Source: Phycisphaerales bacterium UBA2396
Lineage (GTDB): Bacteria; Planctomycetota; Phycisphaerae; Phycisphaerales; UBA1924
DNA length: 41,022 bases
Direction of reading: 5' to 3'
NCBI GenBank assembly: GCA_002343325.1
Contig: DDSG01000076.1
Location: 1-41,022, forward strand
Positions 24,607-32,874 of this stretch are shown in pieces (the first letter of the stretch is position 1; every line of letters begins with the position of its first letter). The notes beneath the pieces were generated by a model, which made no database searches, was not told where the DNA came from, and saw nothing but the letters and a program-made list of their open reading frames with translations. The position numbers and the translations under genes were made by a program.

Positions 24607-26054
24607 GCCAGCCCACCACCCCACTCCGGATCCTCATGCTCGGCTGGGAGTTCCCGCCATTCATCGCCGGCGGGCTCGGCGTCGCCTGCTACGGGCTCAC
24701 CCGAGCGCTCGACCGACTCGGCCACTCCGTCATCTTCGTCCTGCCCAGACCCGTCGATCGATCCAAAGCATCCCACGTCACGCTGCTGAGCCCCGACCGC
24801 CCCACCGCTCCAACGACCCGCTCCTCAAGCGGCTGGAACCCCGGCCCGGGCCTCGCCATGCCCGGCTTCGCTCACGCCTCCATGCACCACGTCCCGGCCT
24901 CGTTCTCAAGCCCCTACCCGGGATCCGCCGATCCCCGGCTCGGCATCGCCAGCCCCGAGGCCTTCGGCCTGACCACCCCTGACGCGACCCACGCGCACGA
25001 CGACCTCCCTCAGCTCCTCGCCCAGCCCGCTTCCCCAGCCTCACCCGCACCAACGCCCACGCCGATGCACCTCGGCTCGGGCGGCGGCGCCGGCGCGGGC
25101 TACTCGGGCGACCTCTTCGCCGACGCCGATCGCTACGCCGCCCTCTGCACTTCCATCGCCCGCCGACAGGATTTCGACGTCATCCACGCCCACGACTGGC
25201 TGACCTACCCCGCCGGCCTCGCGGCCTCCCGGGCCAGCGGAAAGCCCCTCGTCGTGCATGTCCACTCCACCGAGTTCGACCGCTCCGGCGACAACATCAA
25301 CCGCGCGGTCTACGACATCGAACGCGCCGGCATCCTCGGGGCTCACCGCGTCATCGCCGTCTCCGAACTCACCAAGGGCATCTGCGTGACCCGTTACGGC
25401 GCTGACCCCGATCGAATCGACGTGGTCTACAACGGCATCGACCGCGACGAGCAACAGCCCCCACCGGGGTCCCAGATCGCCGCCGACGACAAGATCGTTC
25501 TCTTCCTCGGGCGCATCACGATGCAGAAAGGCCCCGAGTACTTCATCGCCGCCGCCAAGCGCGTGCTCGAAAAACTCGACAAGGTCAAGTTCGTCGTCGC
25601 CGGCTCGGGAGACATGGCCCTGCGCATGGTCGAACTCGCCGCGAGCCTCGGCATCGGGCACAAGGTGCTCTTCACGGGCTTCCTCCGCGGACGCGACGTC
25701 GATCGCGCCTTCCGCATGGCCGACTGCTACGTGATGCCCTCGGTCAGCGAACCCTTCGGGCTCGCCGCGCTCGAAGCCATCCACCACGACGTGCCGGTCA
25801 TTCTCAGCAAGACCGCCGGTGCCGCCGAAGTGCTCACGCACGTGCTCAAGGTGGATTTCTGGGACACGGACGAGATGGCGAACAAGATCGTCGCCGTCCT
25901 CCGCCATCGCCCGCTGGCGCAAACGCTCCGCCAGCACGGCGCGTTCGACATCCGCCGGCTGACCTGGGCCGGCGCAGCGGAAAAGTGCGTCCGCTCCTAC
26001 AGCGTCGCACTTGCCGCGGCATCATCCCAGAAACGCGTGCCCGCGATTCTCTGA
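24603..26054 (+). CDS. GT4-family glycosyltransferase (glycogen/starch synthase-like)
   Basis: 483 residues of GT-B fold. The N-terminal domain opens with ILMLGWEFPPFIAGGLG, the nucleotide-sugar-binding loop found in glycogen synthase-like GT4/GT5 enzymes. DVIHAHDWLTYPAG closes that domain. The C-terminal half has FLGRITMQKGPEYFI and the donor-binding region MPSVSEPFGLAALEAIHHD with the EX7E glutamates. A Pro/Ser/Ala-rich insertion occupies residues 62-155 and looks unstructured. The substrate is unknown; alpha-glucan synthesis is the likeliest, by inference. The stop abuts that of the convergent gene (TGA/TCA at 26052-26057). Confidence 0.87.
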   Translation: MSQPTTPLRILMLGWEFPPFIAGGLGVACYGLTRALDRLGHSVIFVLPRPVDRSKASHVTLLSPDRPTAPTTRSSSGWNPGPGLAMPGFAHASMHHVPASFSSPYPGSADPRLGIASPEAFGLTTPDATHAHDDLPQLLAQPASPASPAPTPTPMHLGSGGGAGAGYSGDLFADADRYAALCTSIARRQDFDVIHAHDWLTYPAGLAASRASGKPLVVHVHSTEFDRSGDNINRAVYDIERAGILGAHRVIAVSELTKGICVTRYGADPDRIDVVYNGIDRDEQQPPPGSQIAADDKIVLFLGRITMQKGPEYFIAAAKRVLEKLDKVKFVVAGSGDMALRMVELAASLGIGHKVLFTGFLRGRDVDRAFRMADCYVMPSVSEPFGLAALEAIHHDVPVILSKTAGAAEVLTHVLKVDFWDTDEMANKIVAVLRHRPLAQTLRQHGAFDIRRLTWAGAAEKCVRSYSVALAAASSQKRVPAIL

Positions 26055-26360
26055 TCAGGCGCCCGCCTCGATCGGACGACGCGGATCCTCCGGCGGAAGC
26101 TCACGCTGCTTCTGACGCTCCTGCAACTGCTGCGTCTGCTCCGTCGTCACGGGCTGGGGCTGATTCGGCGGCCGAGTCAGCGAATCGAACGCGCCAAACT
26201 GCCACGCAATCAGCAGCCCCGCGACGACAAGGCACGCGCTCGCCAGCAAGACCTTCTTCTTCTGAGCGTCCATCGACCCACCGCCCGAACCGCCCCCGGA
26301 ACCACCTTTGCCCTTCGGCTCGTTGATGTCCAGGCCGTCCGCGAGAGATTTACGCGCCAT
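26055..26360 (-). CDS. Small single-pass membrane protein
   Basis: 101 residues: a basic N-terminus (MARKSLADGLDI), a Gly/Ser linker, one membrane helix (VLLASACLVVAGLLIAWQF) and a Gln/Pro/Glu-rich extracytoplasmic tail. No known family. GGAG lies 7 nt before ATG 26360. It lies 47 nt downstream of the ABC-2 permease on the same strand, with TATGAT at about 26395-26400 as a possible own -10. It may be an accessory of the permease; this is inferred from position only. Confidence 0.65.
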   Translation of the reverse strand: MARKSLADGLDINEPKGKGGSGGGSGGGSMDAQKKKVLLASACLVVAGLLIAWQFGAFDSLTRPPNQPQPVTTEQTQQLQERQKQRELPPEDPRRPIEAGA

Positions 26361-26407
26361 GCGCTTGCTCCATTGAACCCGCACCACCCAAACCAATCAT
26401 ACCGGGA

Positions 26408-27763
26408 TCAACCAACGTCCCGCTTCTGGAACAGGATCACCGCCAACGCGAGGTACCCGATGATCTGCGCCAGCGCGTACACCGCCGCATACCCCACATA
26501 GTCCAATGGCACGATGTGGTTCTGCGTCACCGCGTCCAGAAGCCAGAAATACTGCATGTTCGGCAATGCACCCCACGCCACCATAGCCCCCCAGTTCACG
26601 CGGGTTTGGGTCGTGAAGATGTAGTCCTTCTCGCGCGGAGGGCGACGGATGTCCAAAGGCTCGCCGCCAACGTGCAGCAGCGTCACGCGCGCCCCCTCGG
26701 CCGATCGCACCACCAGCGCCGGAGAAACACCCGGCCCGACCACCTGCTCGGCGACCGACAAATCCCCCTGATACTGGGTAAATCTCGGCACGGCCGAGTC
26801 AAAGCCGTCGCTGTTGATCCCGTACCAGATCGAGTCACCCGGTTGAAGTGGACGGTCAGGAGGCTGGCGAAGCTGCACGAGATAGGTTTCGCCCGGACGG
26901 GCAAAGTCAGCGCCGTTCGGAGATCCCGGCTCGGCGGAGACGACCTGCCCGATTGGGGTGTTCTTGAAGACGTGGCGGCCGATAAAGTAGTTGTTGACGA
27001 GGGAAGCCAGGAAGGCCCCGATGCACACAAAGATGGTCATGACCTGCCCGAGCCGGGCGGACGCCGCGATCGCGATGGACGTCAGCACCAGCGTGCCGGT
27101 CGCCAGCGCAACGGAGGCGATGATGATCTGCGGCTTGAAGTCGTGGAAGACGTCCTGAACCTCCCACTTCTTGTTGACCAGAAGGACCGCGATATAGGCA
27201 ACCACAAGCAGCGGGGTCAGCGTGACGGTGGCGACCTGGGGAAAGCTCCAGCCATAAAAGAAGTTGGTCCATCCGGCGAACAGCAAGGCGAGCACAACAG
27301 CGGTGAACCCGAACACCAGAACAGGCTGGTCGAGAGAGTCAGCGGCCGTGCTCATGACGCCATGACGGATGGCCATGAGAAGAAAGCAGAGCATGGCGAC
27401 GACGGCGATGAGGATCGCTCCGGTGACGCCGAGGTACTTGCCGAGAACGACGACCGGCCTTGGGACGGGCTTGCTGACCACGGTCAGGGCGGTTTTGTTC
27501 TCGATTTCGCGTGAGAGGGCGGCGGTAGCGACGAAGGCGGCAAGGACGGTGGCGAGGCCGAAGACCGTTCCCAACCCGATATCGAGCAAGAGTTTGTTGT
27601 CGGCCTCGACTTCACCGACCTCGTCGAGCCCCATGGTGAAACCGGTGTTCCAGGTATTGAAAACCTGGAGGGCTCCGGCGCCGAGGATCATGAGGAGCAT
27701 GACCGGCTGACGGAGACTCTCCACGAAGGTATTTCGCGCGATCGCGGTGGTTTGCGTGATCAT
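26408..27763 (-). CDS. ABC-2-type permease with large extracytoplasmic insert
   Basis: 451 residues. Starts with MITQTTAIARNTFVESLR, as in ABC-2 permeases of the NosY/GldF type. Six or more helices follow, including FVATAALSREIENKTALTV and SKPVPRPVVVLGKYLG, a cytoplasmic motif shared with the permease at 34092. An insert of about 130 residues before the last helices (APGSPNGAD-like through FTTQTRVNW) is predicted outside. The start at 27763 is set by homology; no ribosome site is visible. The gene is divergent from the SPFH genes across a 503-bp region, and I infer it contributes a second permease type to the ABC ATPase at 32875. Confidence 0.82.
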   Translation of the reverse strand: MITQTTAIARNTFVESLRQPVMLLMILGAGALQVFNTWNTGFTMGLDEVGEVEADNKLLLDIGLGTVFGLATVLAAFVATAALSREIENKTALTVVSKPVPRPVVVLGKYLGVTGAILIAVVAMLCFLLMAIRHGVMSTAADSLDQPVLVFGFTAVVLALLFAGWTNFFYGWSFPQVATVTLTPLLVVAYIAVLLVNKKWEVQDVFHDFKPQIIIASVALATGTLVLTSIAIAASARLGQVMTIFVCIGAFLASLVNNYFIGRHVFKNTPIGQVVSAEPGSPNGADFARPGETYLVQLRQPPDRPLQPGDSIWYGINSDGFDSAVPRFTQYQGDLSVAEQVVGPGVSPALVVRSAEGARVTLLHVGGEPLDIRRPPREKDYIFTTQTRVNWGAMVAWGALPNMQYFWLLDAVTQNHIVPLDYVGYAAVYALAQIIGYLALAVILFQKRDVG

Positions 27764-28266
27764 TGTGTGTGAACGCCCAACACCAACCAGCCTCAGAACG
27801 AAGGGTCCCAAGCATACGCGAGCGGGAGGGTGTGCCGTTCGACCCGGCGGAGGGAGCTCAGGCAAAATTTGTGGGGTCGGCGTTTTCGAACCGCGGGTCA
27901 CCGCGGGCGTATGGTGATGTCCGGGGATGTCGGTGCGCTCGGAGCGGGCCGAACACCGGGGCGGTGCGCCGTTCAGGCGAGGCCGCGGAGGAGCGGGAGA
28001 ACCTCTGAGAGGGTCAGCGGTGACCCTCGGCGGAACGCACCGGGTGGACAGCCCGGGGCGGGAGGCCCACAATACGCACCTCCTGAAGGTGGGCTAAAGG
28101 CCCGCCCGCCGGAGAGGCACGCCGGTTCTGTGCCGGTGAAGAGCAAGTGCCTCTCCTGCGAGAAGGGTGGTTCGAGGAGGTCGGATCAGGAGTCTGGGTG
28201 GGACTGGGCTTTGGGTTGGAACCTGTTGGACGGGGCGTGGCGGGTGTGGTTCGAGCGGGAGCACCG
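27764..28266. other. 503-bp intergenic region with multiple stem-loops
   Basis: No credible ORF; the frames here are arginine-rich shadows. Promoter-like hexamers are weak: TATGCT for the minus-strand permease (27811-27816) and TATGGT for the plus-strand SPFH genes (27910-27915), both without clear -35. From 28009 the plus strand is a run of consecutive inverted repeats (separate entry). I compared it by eye with RNase P, tmRNA, SRP, 6S and common riboswitch cores and found no match. It is either a long structured leader or a stand-alone RNA. Confidence 0.5.
28009..28156 (+). repeat. Series of stem-loops; possible structured RNA
   Basis: Four inverted repeats follow one another. GAGGGTCA/TGACCCTC (28009-28016, 28021-28028, GCGG tetraloop). 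CCGGG/CCCGG (28040-28044, 28052-28056). GCCCAC/GTGGGC (28065-28070, 28089-28094). GGAGAGGCAC/GTGCCTCTCC (28111-28120, 28147-28156). In the last, GGCAC can pair instead with GTGCC at 28130-28134, so two mutually exclusive folds exist. All stems except the second are perfect over six or more pairs. Confidence 0.45.
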
Positions 28267-30363
28267 ATGCGAGCGGACTATTTGAACTATCAGCGGGCGA
28301 CGACGCAGTGCCTGATCGGCGCGGCCGTGCAGGGGGTCCTGGGACTGGCCTTCCTTGTGTACGGGATCCGCGCGGGCGACCATGCGATGTTGACCGCGGG
28401 CGTGCTCGTCAGCCTGGGACTGATCGTCTGGATCTCGCTTGCAATTCTGTTTGACCAGCACCGCCGGGAACGGATCGAGGCGATCGAGCAGGAGGCACTG
28501 ACGGCCAATCAGGGCGCGTCGGTGTTCGAGGAGACGCAGGACTTCCGGGTCGCGGCCAAGCGTCTGGCGTTCGTCGAGAAGTTCTTTATCCCCTCGGTCA
28601 GCATCCTGCTGGGCGTTCTGCTGGTGTCGTTCGGCCTCTGGCGGTTCTTCCAAGGGCAGAAGCTGCTGGACCCCAGCGCGTTCAACGCCCCGACGGACCG
28701 CGGCTGGGCCCTTTCCGTTTCGATCGGCGCCGCGTTCGTGGGCTTCCTGTTTGCTCGGTACATCGCGGCGATGGCGAAGCAGGGGATCTGGGCCCCGCTC
28801 CGCGCGGGCGCGGCACAGGCGGTGCTCGCTTCGCTGGTTGGCTTGTGCGTGGCCGTCGGGCAGTTCGTGGACGTCTACGGGACGGACGCTTTCCTGCGGT
28901 ACCTCCAGGTGGTCTTCCCGATCGCGGGCGTCGTGCTGGGCGTCGAGGTCTTCCTCAACTTCCTGCTCGATCTGTACCGCCCTCGTCGGGCGGGCGAGAT
29001 TCGCCCGGCCCCGTTCGACAGCAAGCTCCTGAGCTTCGTGGCCGCGCCGGACCGGATCGCCCAGTCCGTCGGGGAGCTGGTGAACTACCAGCTCGGGTAC
29101 GACGTCAGCTCGACGTGGCTCTATCGGCTGTTGAGCCGGTCGCTGGGCACGCTGGCGTTGTCGGCGTTGCTGGTGATGTGGGCGCTGTCGGCGCTAACGG
29201 TGGTGCAGCCCCACCAGCGCGGGCTTGTGCTGCGGTTTGGCGATCTCGCTCGCGAGATCGGCCCGGGGCTTCACGTCAAGTGGCCTTGGCCGATCGAGAC
29301 GGTGGAGATTCCGTCGTACGGCGAACGGGACGCACGCGGCGTGGTCACCGATTTCGGTCGGACCACCACCACGGTGCGCACGCTCGAACTGGCAACGCCG
29401 TCGGCCGCGACCGACCGGGACACGGCGGTGCTGTGGACGCACGACTATGCGTTGGGCGAGGTGTACTACTTTGTGCGCCCGTCGACGATCGATGACAAGT
29501 CTTCGGCGAAGGATCGTGATTCGGCGTGGCTGAACGATCTGTCGCTCATCGCGGTTGAGGCGCCGCTCCGCTACGCGATTCGCGATGTCCGCAAGTTTGA
29601 TCTGCTCGGGCATCCGACGCAGCGGGAGAACATTCTGCGGGGTGCGGCTCGACGGGCTGTGGTCCGCGTGCTGAAGAACTACGGGATCGACGACCTGCTG
29701 GGACCGCGGCGGCTTGAGGCCCAGGCTTTGATCCACAGCTCGATCCAGAAGGCGTTTGACGAGCTCAACCCCGGCCCGGACGGCACACCGAGGGGCTCAG
29801 GGGTCGAGGTGCTGTCGGTGGGCCTGATCGGCGTCCACCCGCACAAGTCTGTCGCGCCGAACTTTGAGAAGGTGGTGCAGGCGCAGCAGGGGGCCGAGGG
29901 CCTGATCGATTCGGCCAGGGCGGAAGCCACCCGCCGGCTGATCTTCGCGGCGGGGGATCAGGCGCTGGCCCGCGAGCTGGTCGAAGCGATCGATGCTCGC
30001 GAGGATCTGCCCTCGGGTTCGCCTGAGGCGGCGCAGGCCTCGGAGAAGATCCGCGACCTTCTGAGCCGGTGCGACGGGCGAGTGGCGACGATGCTGGCGG
30101 AGGCTCGTGGGCAGCGCTGGACGAAGCACATGGGCGAGCGGGCGCGTGCCATGCAGTACGCCGGGCTGATCAAGTCGTTCGAGTCGAACCCGACGCTCTT
30201 CCGTGCGAGGATGTACATGGATGCGTTGCGGGACGCGATGTTTGAAAGCCGAGTGGTGATCACGGACGACACGGTCCGCCTGATGCAGGTGGACGTGAAT
30301 CTCGAAGACAAGGACATGGGTACGGACATTTTCCAGGCTCCGCCTTCGGAAGGTTCCAACTAA
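28267..30363 (+). CDS. Polytopic SPFH-domain protein (HflK-like)
   Basis: 698 residues. The N-terminal 310 residues hold about seven membrane helices (roughly 13-34, 41-62, 107-127, 147-170, 181-203, 211-234, 294-314), unlike standard HflK with one. From about residue 311 comes an SPFH/band-7 domain (VQPHQRGLVLRFGDLAREIGPGLHVKWPWP). A helical region with alanine/arginine-rich coiled-coil character and a short acidic tail follow. Family members build membrane scaffolds and HflKC cages around FtsH. Start: ATG 28267 (GGGAG 5 nt upstream) is preferred to GTG 28147, which would run through the hairpin region. It is the first of three SPFH genes. Confidence 0.82.
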   Translation: MRADYLNYQRATTQCLIGAAVQGVLGLAFLVYGIRAGDHAMLTAGVLVSLGLIVWISLAILFDQHRRERIEAIEQEALTANQGASVFEETQDFRVAAKRLAFVEKFFIPSVSILLGVLLVSFGLWRFFQGQKLLDPSAFNAPTDRGWALSVSIGAAFVGFLFARYIAAMAKQGIWAPLRAGAAQAVLASLVGLCVAVGQFVDVYGTDAFLRYLQVVFPIAGVVLGVEVFLNFLLDLYRPRRAGEIRPAPFDSKLLSFVAAPDRIAQSVGELVNYQLGYDVSSTWLYRLLSRSLGTLALSALLVMWALSALTVVQPHQRGLVLRFGDLAREIGPGLHVKWPWPIETVEIPSYGERDARGVVTDFGRTTTTVRTLELATPSAATDRDTAVLWTHDYALGEVYYFVRPSTIDDKSSAKDRDSAWLNDLSLIAVEAPLRYAIRDVRKFDLLGHPTQRENILRGAARRAVVRVLKNYGIDDLLGPRRLEAQALIHSSIQKAFDELNPGPDGTPRGSGVEVLSVGLIGVHPHKSVAPNFEKVVQAQQGAEGLIDSARAEATRRLIFAAGDQALARELVEAIDAREDLPSGSPEAAQASEKIRDLLSRCDGRVATMLAEARGQRWTKHMGERARAMQYAGLIKSFESNPTLFRARMYMDALRDAMFESRVVITDDTVRLMQVDVNLEDKDMGTDIFQAPPSEGSN

Positions 30364-30414
30364 CGAGTTCGCCGGGGCCGACCCGAACGGGAAGCCTCGG
30401 AAGGAGATCGGATC

Positions 30415-31413
30415 ATGCGTCAGATCGGATTGTTTGCGGTCGGTGGGGTTGTGGTGCTCACGCTGCTGGCGTACACGACGACGTACCAGGTTCGCTTCAC
30501 GGACGCGGCGGTGCTGACGCGGTTCGGTCGCGCCGACCAGGGATCGGTGAAGACCGAGCCCGGGCTGAAGTTCAAGTGGCCTTATCCGGTGGAGAGCGTG
30601 ACGACGTACGACACGAGGCCGCGGATCAGCGAGGTGAAGCTCGAGACGCAGCAGACAAAGGACAGCAGGCAGATCGTGGTCGAGAGCTACTGCGTGTGGC
30701 GCGTGTCGGATCCGCTGAAGTTCTTCCAGCGGTTCAGCCGCGACGGGTCGCGCGCGACGGACCACTTCCGGACGGCGGACGAGACGGTCAAGAGCAACCT
30801 GCGCAGCGCGATGGGCGCGGTGAGCCAGTTCGAGATGTCGCGCCTCTTCGGGCCCGACCCGAGCATCGACGGGCTTGGAGAGCTTGAGTCGGCGGTGCTG
30901 TCGAGCCTCAAGTCCAAGGGCGAGCAGGATTCGCTGGCGACGTGGGGGATCGAGGTGATGGACGTTGGGATCAGCCAGGTGGTGCTGCCCCAGGAAACGA
31001 CCACGAAGGTCTTCGAGCGGATGGCGCAGCAGCGTGACAAGCTCGCGAGCGAGATCACCTCGAAGGCGCAGGCCGAGGCGGAGGGGATCCGAAGCCGGGC
31101 CGAGCAGGACGCGAAGCGGATCGAGGCGTTTACGCTGCAGTTGGCGGCGGAGATCCGGCAGAAGGGTGACGAGGAGGCCAGGCAGTATTACGACATGATG
31201 CAGGGCAACCCGGAGCTCGCGGTGCTGCTGGTCGAGACGCAGATGCTGCGTGAGGCGTACGGGCGTCGCGGGACGACGCTGGTGCTGCCTTGGAATCTGC
31301 CGGGGCTTCGGCTGCTGAAGCCCGATGCGCACCGGTCGGTGCTTCGGGACGGAAAGATCGTGCCGCCGGACGCGCCGATCGCGATGCCGGCGAAGTCGGA
31401 GGAGCAGCGATGA
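30415..31413 (+). CDS. SPFH-domain protein (HflC-like)
   Basis: 332 residues. One N-terminal membrane helix (IGLFAVGGVVVLTLLAYTT), then the SPFH domain (TDAAVLTRFGRA ... GLKFKWPYPVESV) and an HflC-type C-terminal region: VMDVGISQVVLPQE, a KLASEITSKAQAEAEGIR coiled-coil arm, and NLPGLRLL at the end. Size and order match HflC. GGAAGGAG lies 9 nt before the ATG. Its stop overlaps the start of the next SPFH gene (ATGA). It is likely a partner in hetero-oligomers with both neighbours. Confidence 0.88.
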   Translation: MRQIGLFAVGGVVVLTLLAYTTTYQVRFTDAAVLTRFGRADQGSVKTEPGLKFKWPYPVESVTTYDTRPRISEVKLETQQTKDSRQIVVESYCVWRVSDPLKFFQRFSRDGSRATDHFRTADETVKSNLRSAMGAVSQFEMSRLFGPDPSIDGLGELESAVLSSLKSKGEQDSLATWGIEVMDVGISQVVLPQETTTKVFERMAQQRDKLASEITSKAQAEAEGIRSRAEQDAKRIEAFTLQLAAEIRQKGDEEARQYYDMMQGNPELAVLLVETQMLREAYGRRGTTLVLPWNLPGLRLLKPDAHRSVLRDGKIVPPDAPIAMPAKSEEQR

Positions 31414-32804
31414 GCACGTTCCCTGGGAAGCCCGGATCGGCGGAGCGCCGGCGGCCGAACGCCGTGTCGTTGCAGGGCTCGGGCGCGGGTCTGGGCGACC
31501 AGGCCGAGTTGCTCGATCCGGCGAACCAGTCACTGGCGGATGCGCTGCGGATCACGCTCCGCCTGGTGTACCTCGGCGTGGTGGTGCTCTTTGCGCTGTT
31601 CCTGATGAGCGGCTCGCAGTCCGTGCAGGAATCGGAGCGTGGCATCCGCCTGATGTTTGGAGCCAAGATCTCCGACGACGTTCAGCCGGGGCTGAGCTGG
31701 AACGCTCCGTACCCGATCGGTGAACTGGTGAAGGTTCACATCGGGCAGAAGGAACTGAAGCTCCAGGAAGCGTTCTGGGTCGCGGTGAGCAATAAGTCGG
31801 ACCTGACCAAGCCCATCGATCAGCTTCCGAAGCTGCCGAACCTGACGCCCGGACAGGGCGGATCGAACCTGACGTCGGACGGGAACATCGCGCACACGCA
31901 GTGGACGGTGCTGTACGCTCGCGAGAACCCCTCGGTGTGGGCTCGGAACGTGCTGACGGAGTCGGAAGAGACGCTGGTGCGTGCCGCGGTGAAGCGCGGC
32001 GTGGTGCAGGCGTGCGCGAAGGTCTCGATCGAGGATTTGCTCAAGCAGTCGCAGGGGCAGGACGGGTCGGTGGCGACGCGGGCCCGGCTGATCGCCCAGG
32101 CGCAGCTCGATCGGTTGAACACGGGGATCCGCATCCAGCAGTTGCTGCTCGAGAACGCGATGCCCCCGCTGTTCGTGCGAGAGAAGTTCAACGGCGTGCA
32201 GAGCGCTGTGTCGGAGGCCGCCAAGACTCGCGAAGAGGCGAGAAAGGGCGCGCAGCAGATCCTCAACGCGAAGGCGGGCGAGGCGTCGCCTTACATCATC
32301 AGGCTGATCGACGACTACGAAAAGGCGGTCGAGGGGCGCGCGGGATATGACAAGAACGCGATCCTCGCGTCGATCAACAAGCTGCTGGTGGGCGAGGAAA
32401 CGACGGTGGACGGCGTGTCGGTGGTGGGCGTGACGTCGGGCGCCGTGTCCCAGACGATCGCCGAGGCCCGCCAGTATCGCTCGGAAGTGGCGAGCAGGCG
32501 GCGGGCAGAGGCCACTCAGTACGCGGCGAAGCTCGGGCAGTTCAAGACGAACCCGGAGGTCGCGGTGGCGGGCGAGATCGCCGACGCGTCGCGGGCATTC
32601 CTCGGGCGTCCGGAAGTGCAGCTGATGGCCCTGCCGCAGGGGTCGGACGTGATCCGTCTGATTCTCAACCGCGACCCCGAGATTCTGAAGGGGCTGCGAG
32701 CTGCGGCGGCGGCGGAACAGGGCAAGAAGGCGTCGGAGGCTCGCATGCGTGCCCTGCACGAAGAACGCTTTAAGCCCAAGGAAGGCTCGGCGATGCAGCA
32801 GTAA
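31410..32804 (+). CDS. SPFH-domain protein (HflK-like, single-pass)
   Basis: 464 residues. A disordered basic N-terminus of about 45 residues, one membrane helix (about 51-68: RLVYLGVVVLFALFLMSG), and an SPFH domain (ESERGIRLMFGAKISDDVQPG). A long Ala/Arg/Glu-rich coiled coil follows (ARKGAQQILNAKAGEAS ... VASRRRAEATQYAAKL). An insertion with Pro/Gly residues (PNLTPGQGGSN) lies inside the SPFH domain. ATG 31410 overlaps the HflC-like stop. This is the third SPFH paralogue in tandem; in standard genomes HflK/HflC are a pair. Confidence 0.86.
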   Translation: MSTFPGKPGSAERRRPNAVSLQGSGAGLGDQAELLDPANQSLADALRITLRLVYLGVVVLFALFLMSGSQSVQESERGIRLMFGAKISDDVQPGLSWNAPYPIGELVKVHIGQKELKLQEAFWVAVSNKSDLTKPIDQLPKLPNLTPGQGGSNLTSDGNIAHTQWTVLYARENPSVWARNVLTESEETLVRAAVKRGVVQACAKVSIEDLLKQSQGQDGSVATRARLIAQAQLDRLNTGIRIQQLLLENAMPPLFVREKFNGVQSAVSEAAKTREEARKGAQQILNAKAGEASPYIIRLIDDYEKAVEGRAGYDKNAILASINKLLVGEETTVDGVSVVGVTSGAVSQTIAEARQYRSEVASRRRAEATQYAAKLGQFKTNPEVAVAGEIADASRAFLGRPEVQLMALPQGSDVIRLILNRDPEILKGLRAAAAAEQGKKASEARMRALHEERFKPKEGSAMQQ

Positions 32805-32874
32805 GCACGAGTCGGCTCGTCGAAGGACACCACGGAACCGTTCACACCGCCCGGACACACGCAAGGAATCGCCC

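Noticed and set aside
28009..28156. Known RNA (RNase P, tmRNA, SRP, 6S, cobalamin, glycine, TPP, FMN riboswitch)
   Set aside because: The conserved cores of these RNAs were looked for and not found. The region is reported only as structured.
28147..28266. A 40-residue N-terminal extension of the first SPFH protein starting at GTG 28147
   Set aside because: The GTG lies inside the 10-bp hairpin, lacks a ribosome site, and the Gly/Trp-rich extension does not look like a membrane-protein start. ATG 28267 has GGGAG.
27830..28285. A 151-residue plus-strand frame in the intergenic region
   Set aside because: Arg/Gly-rich, no homology, no ribosome site, and it overlaps the stem-loops.
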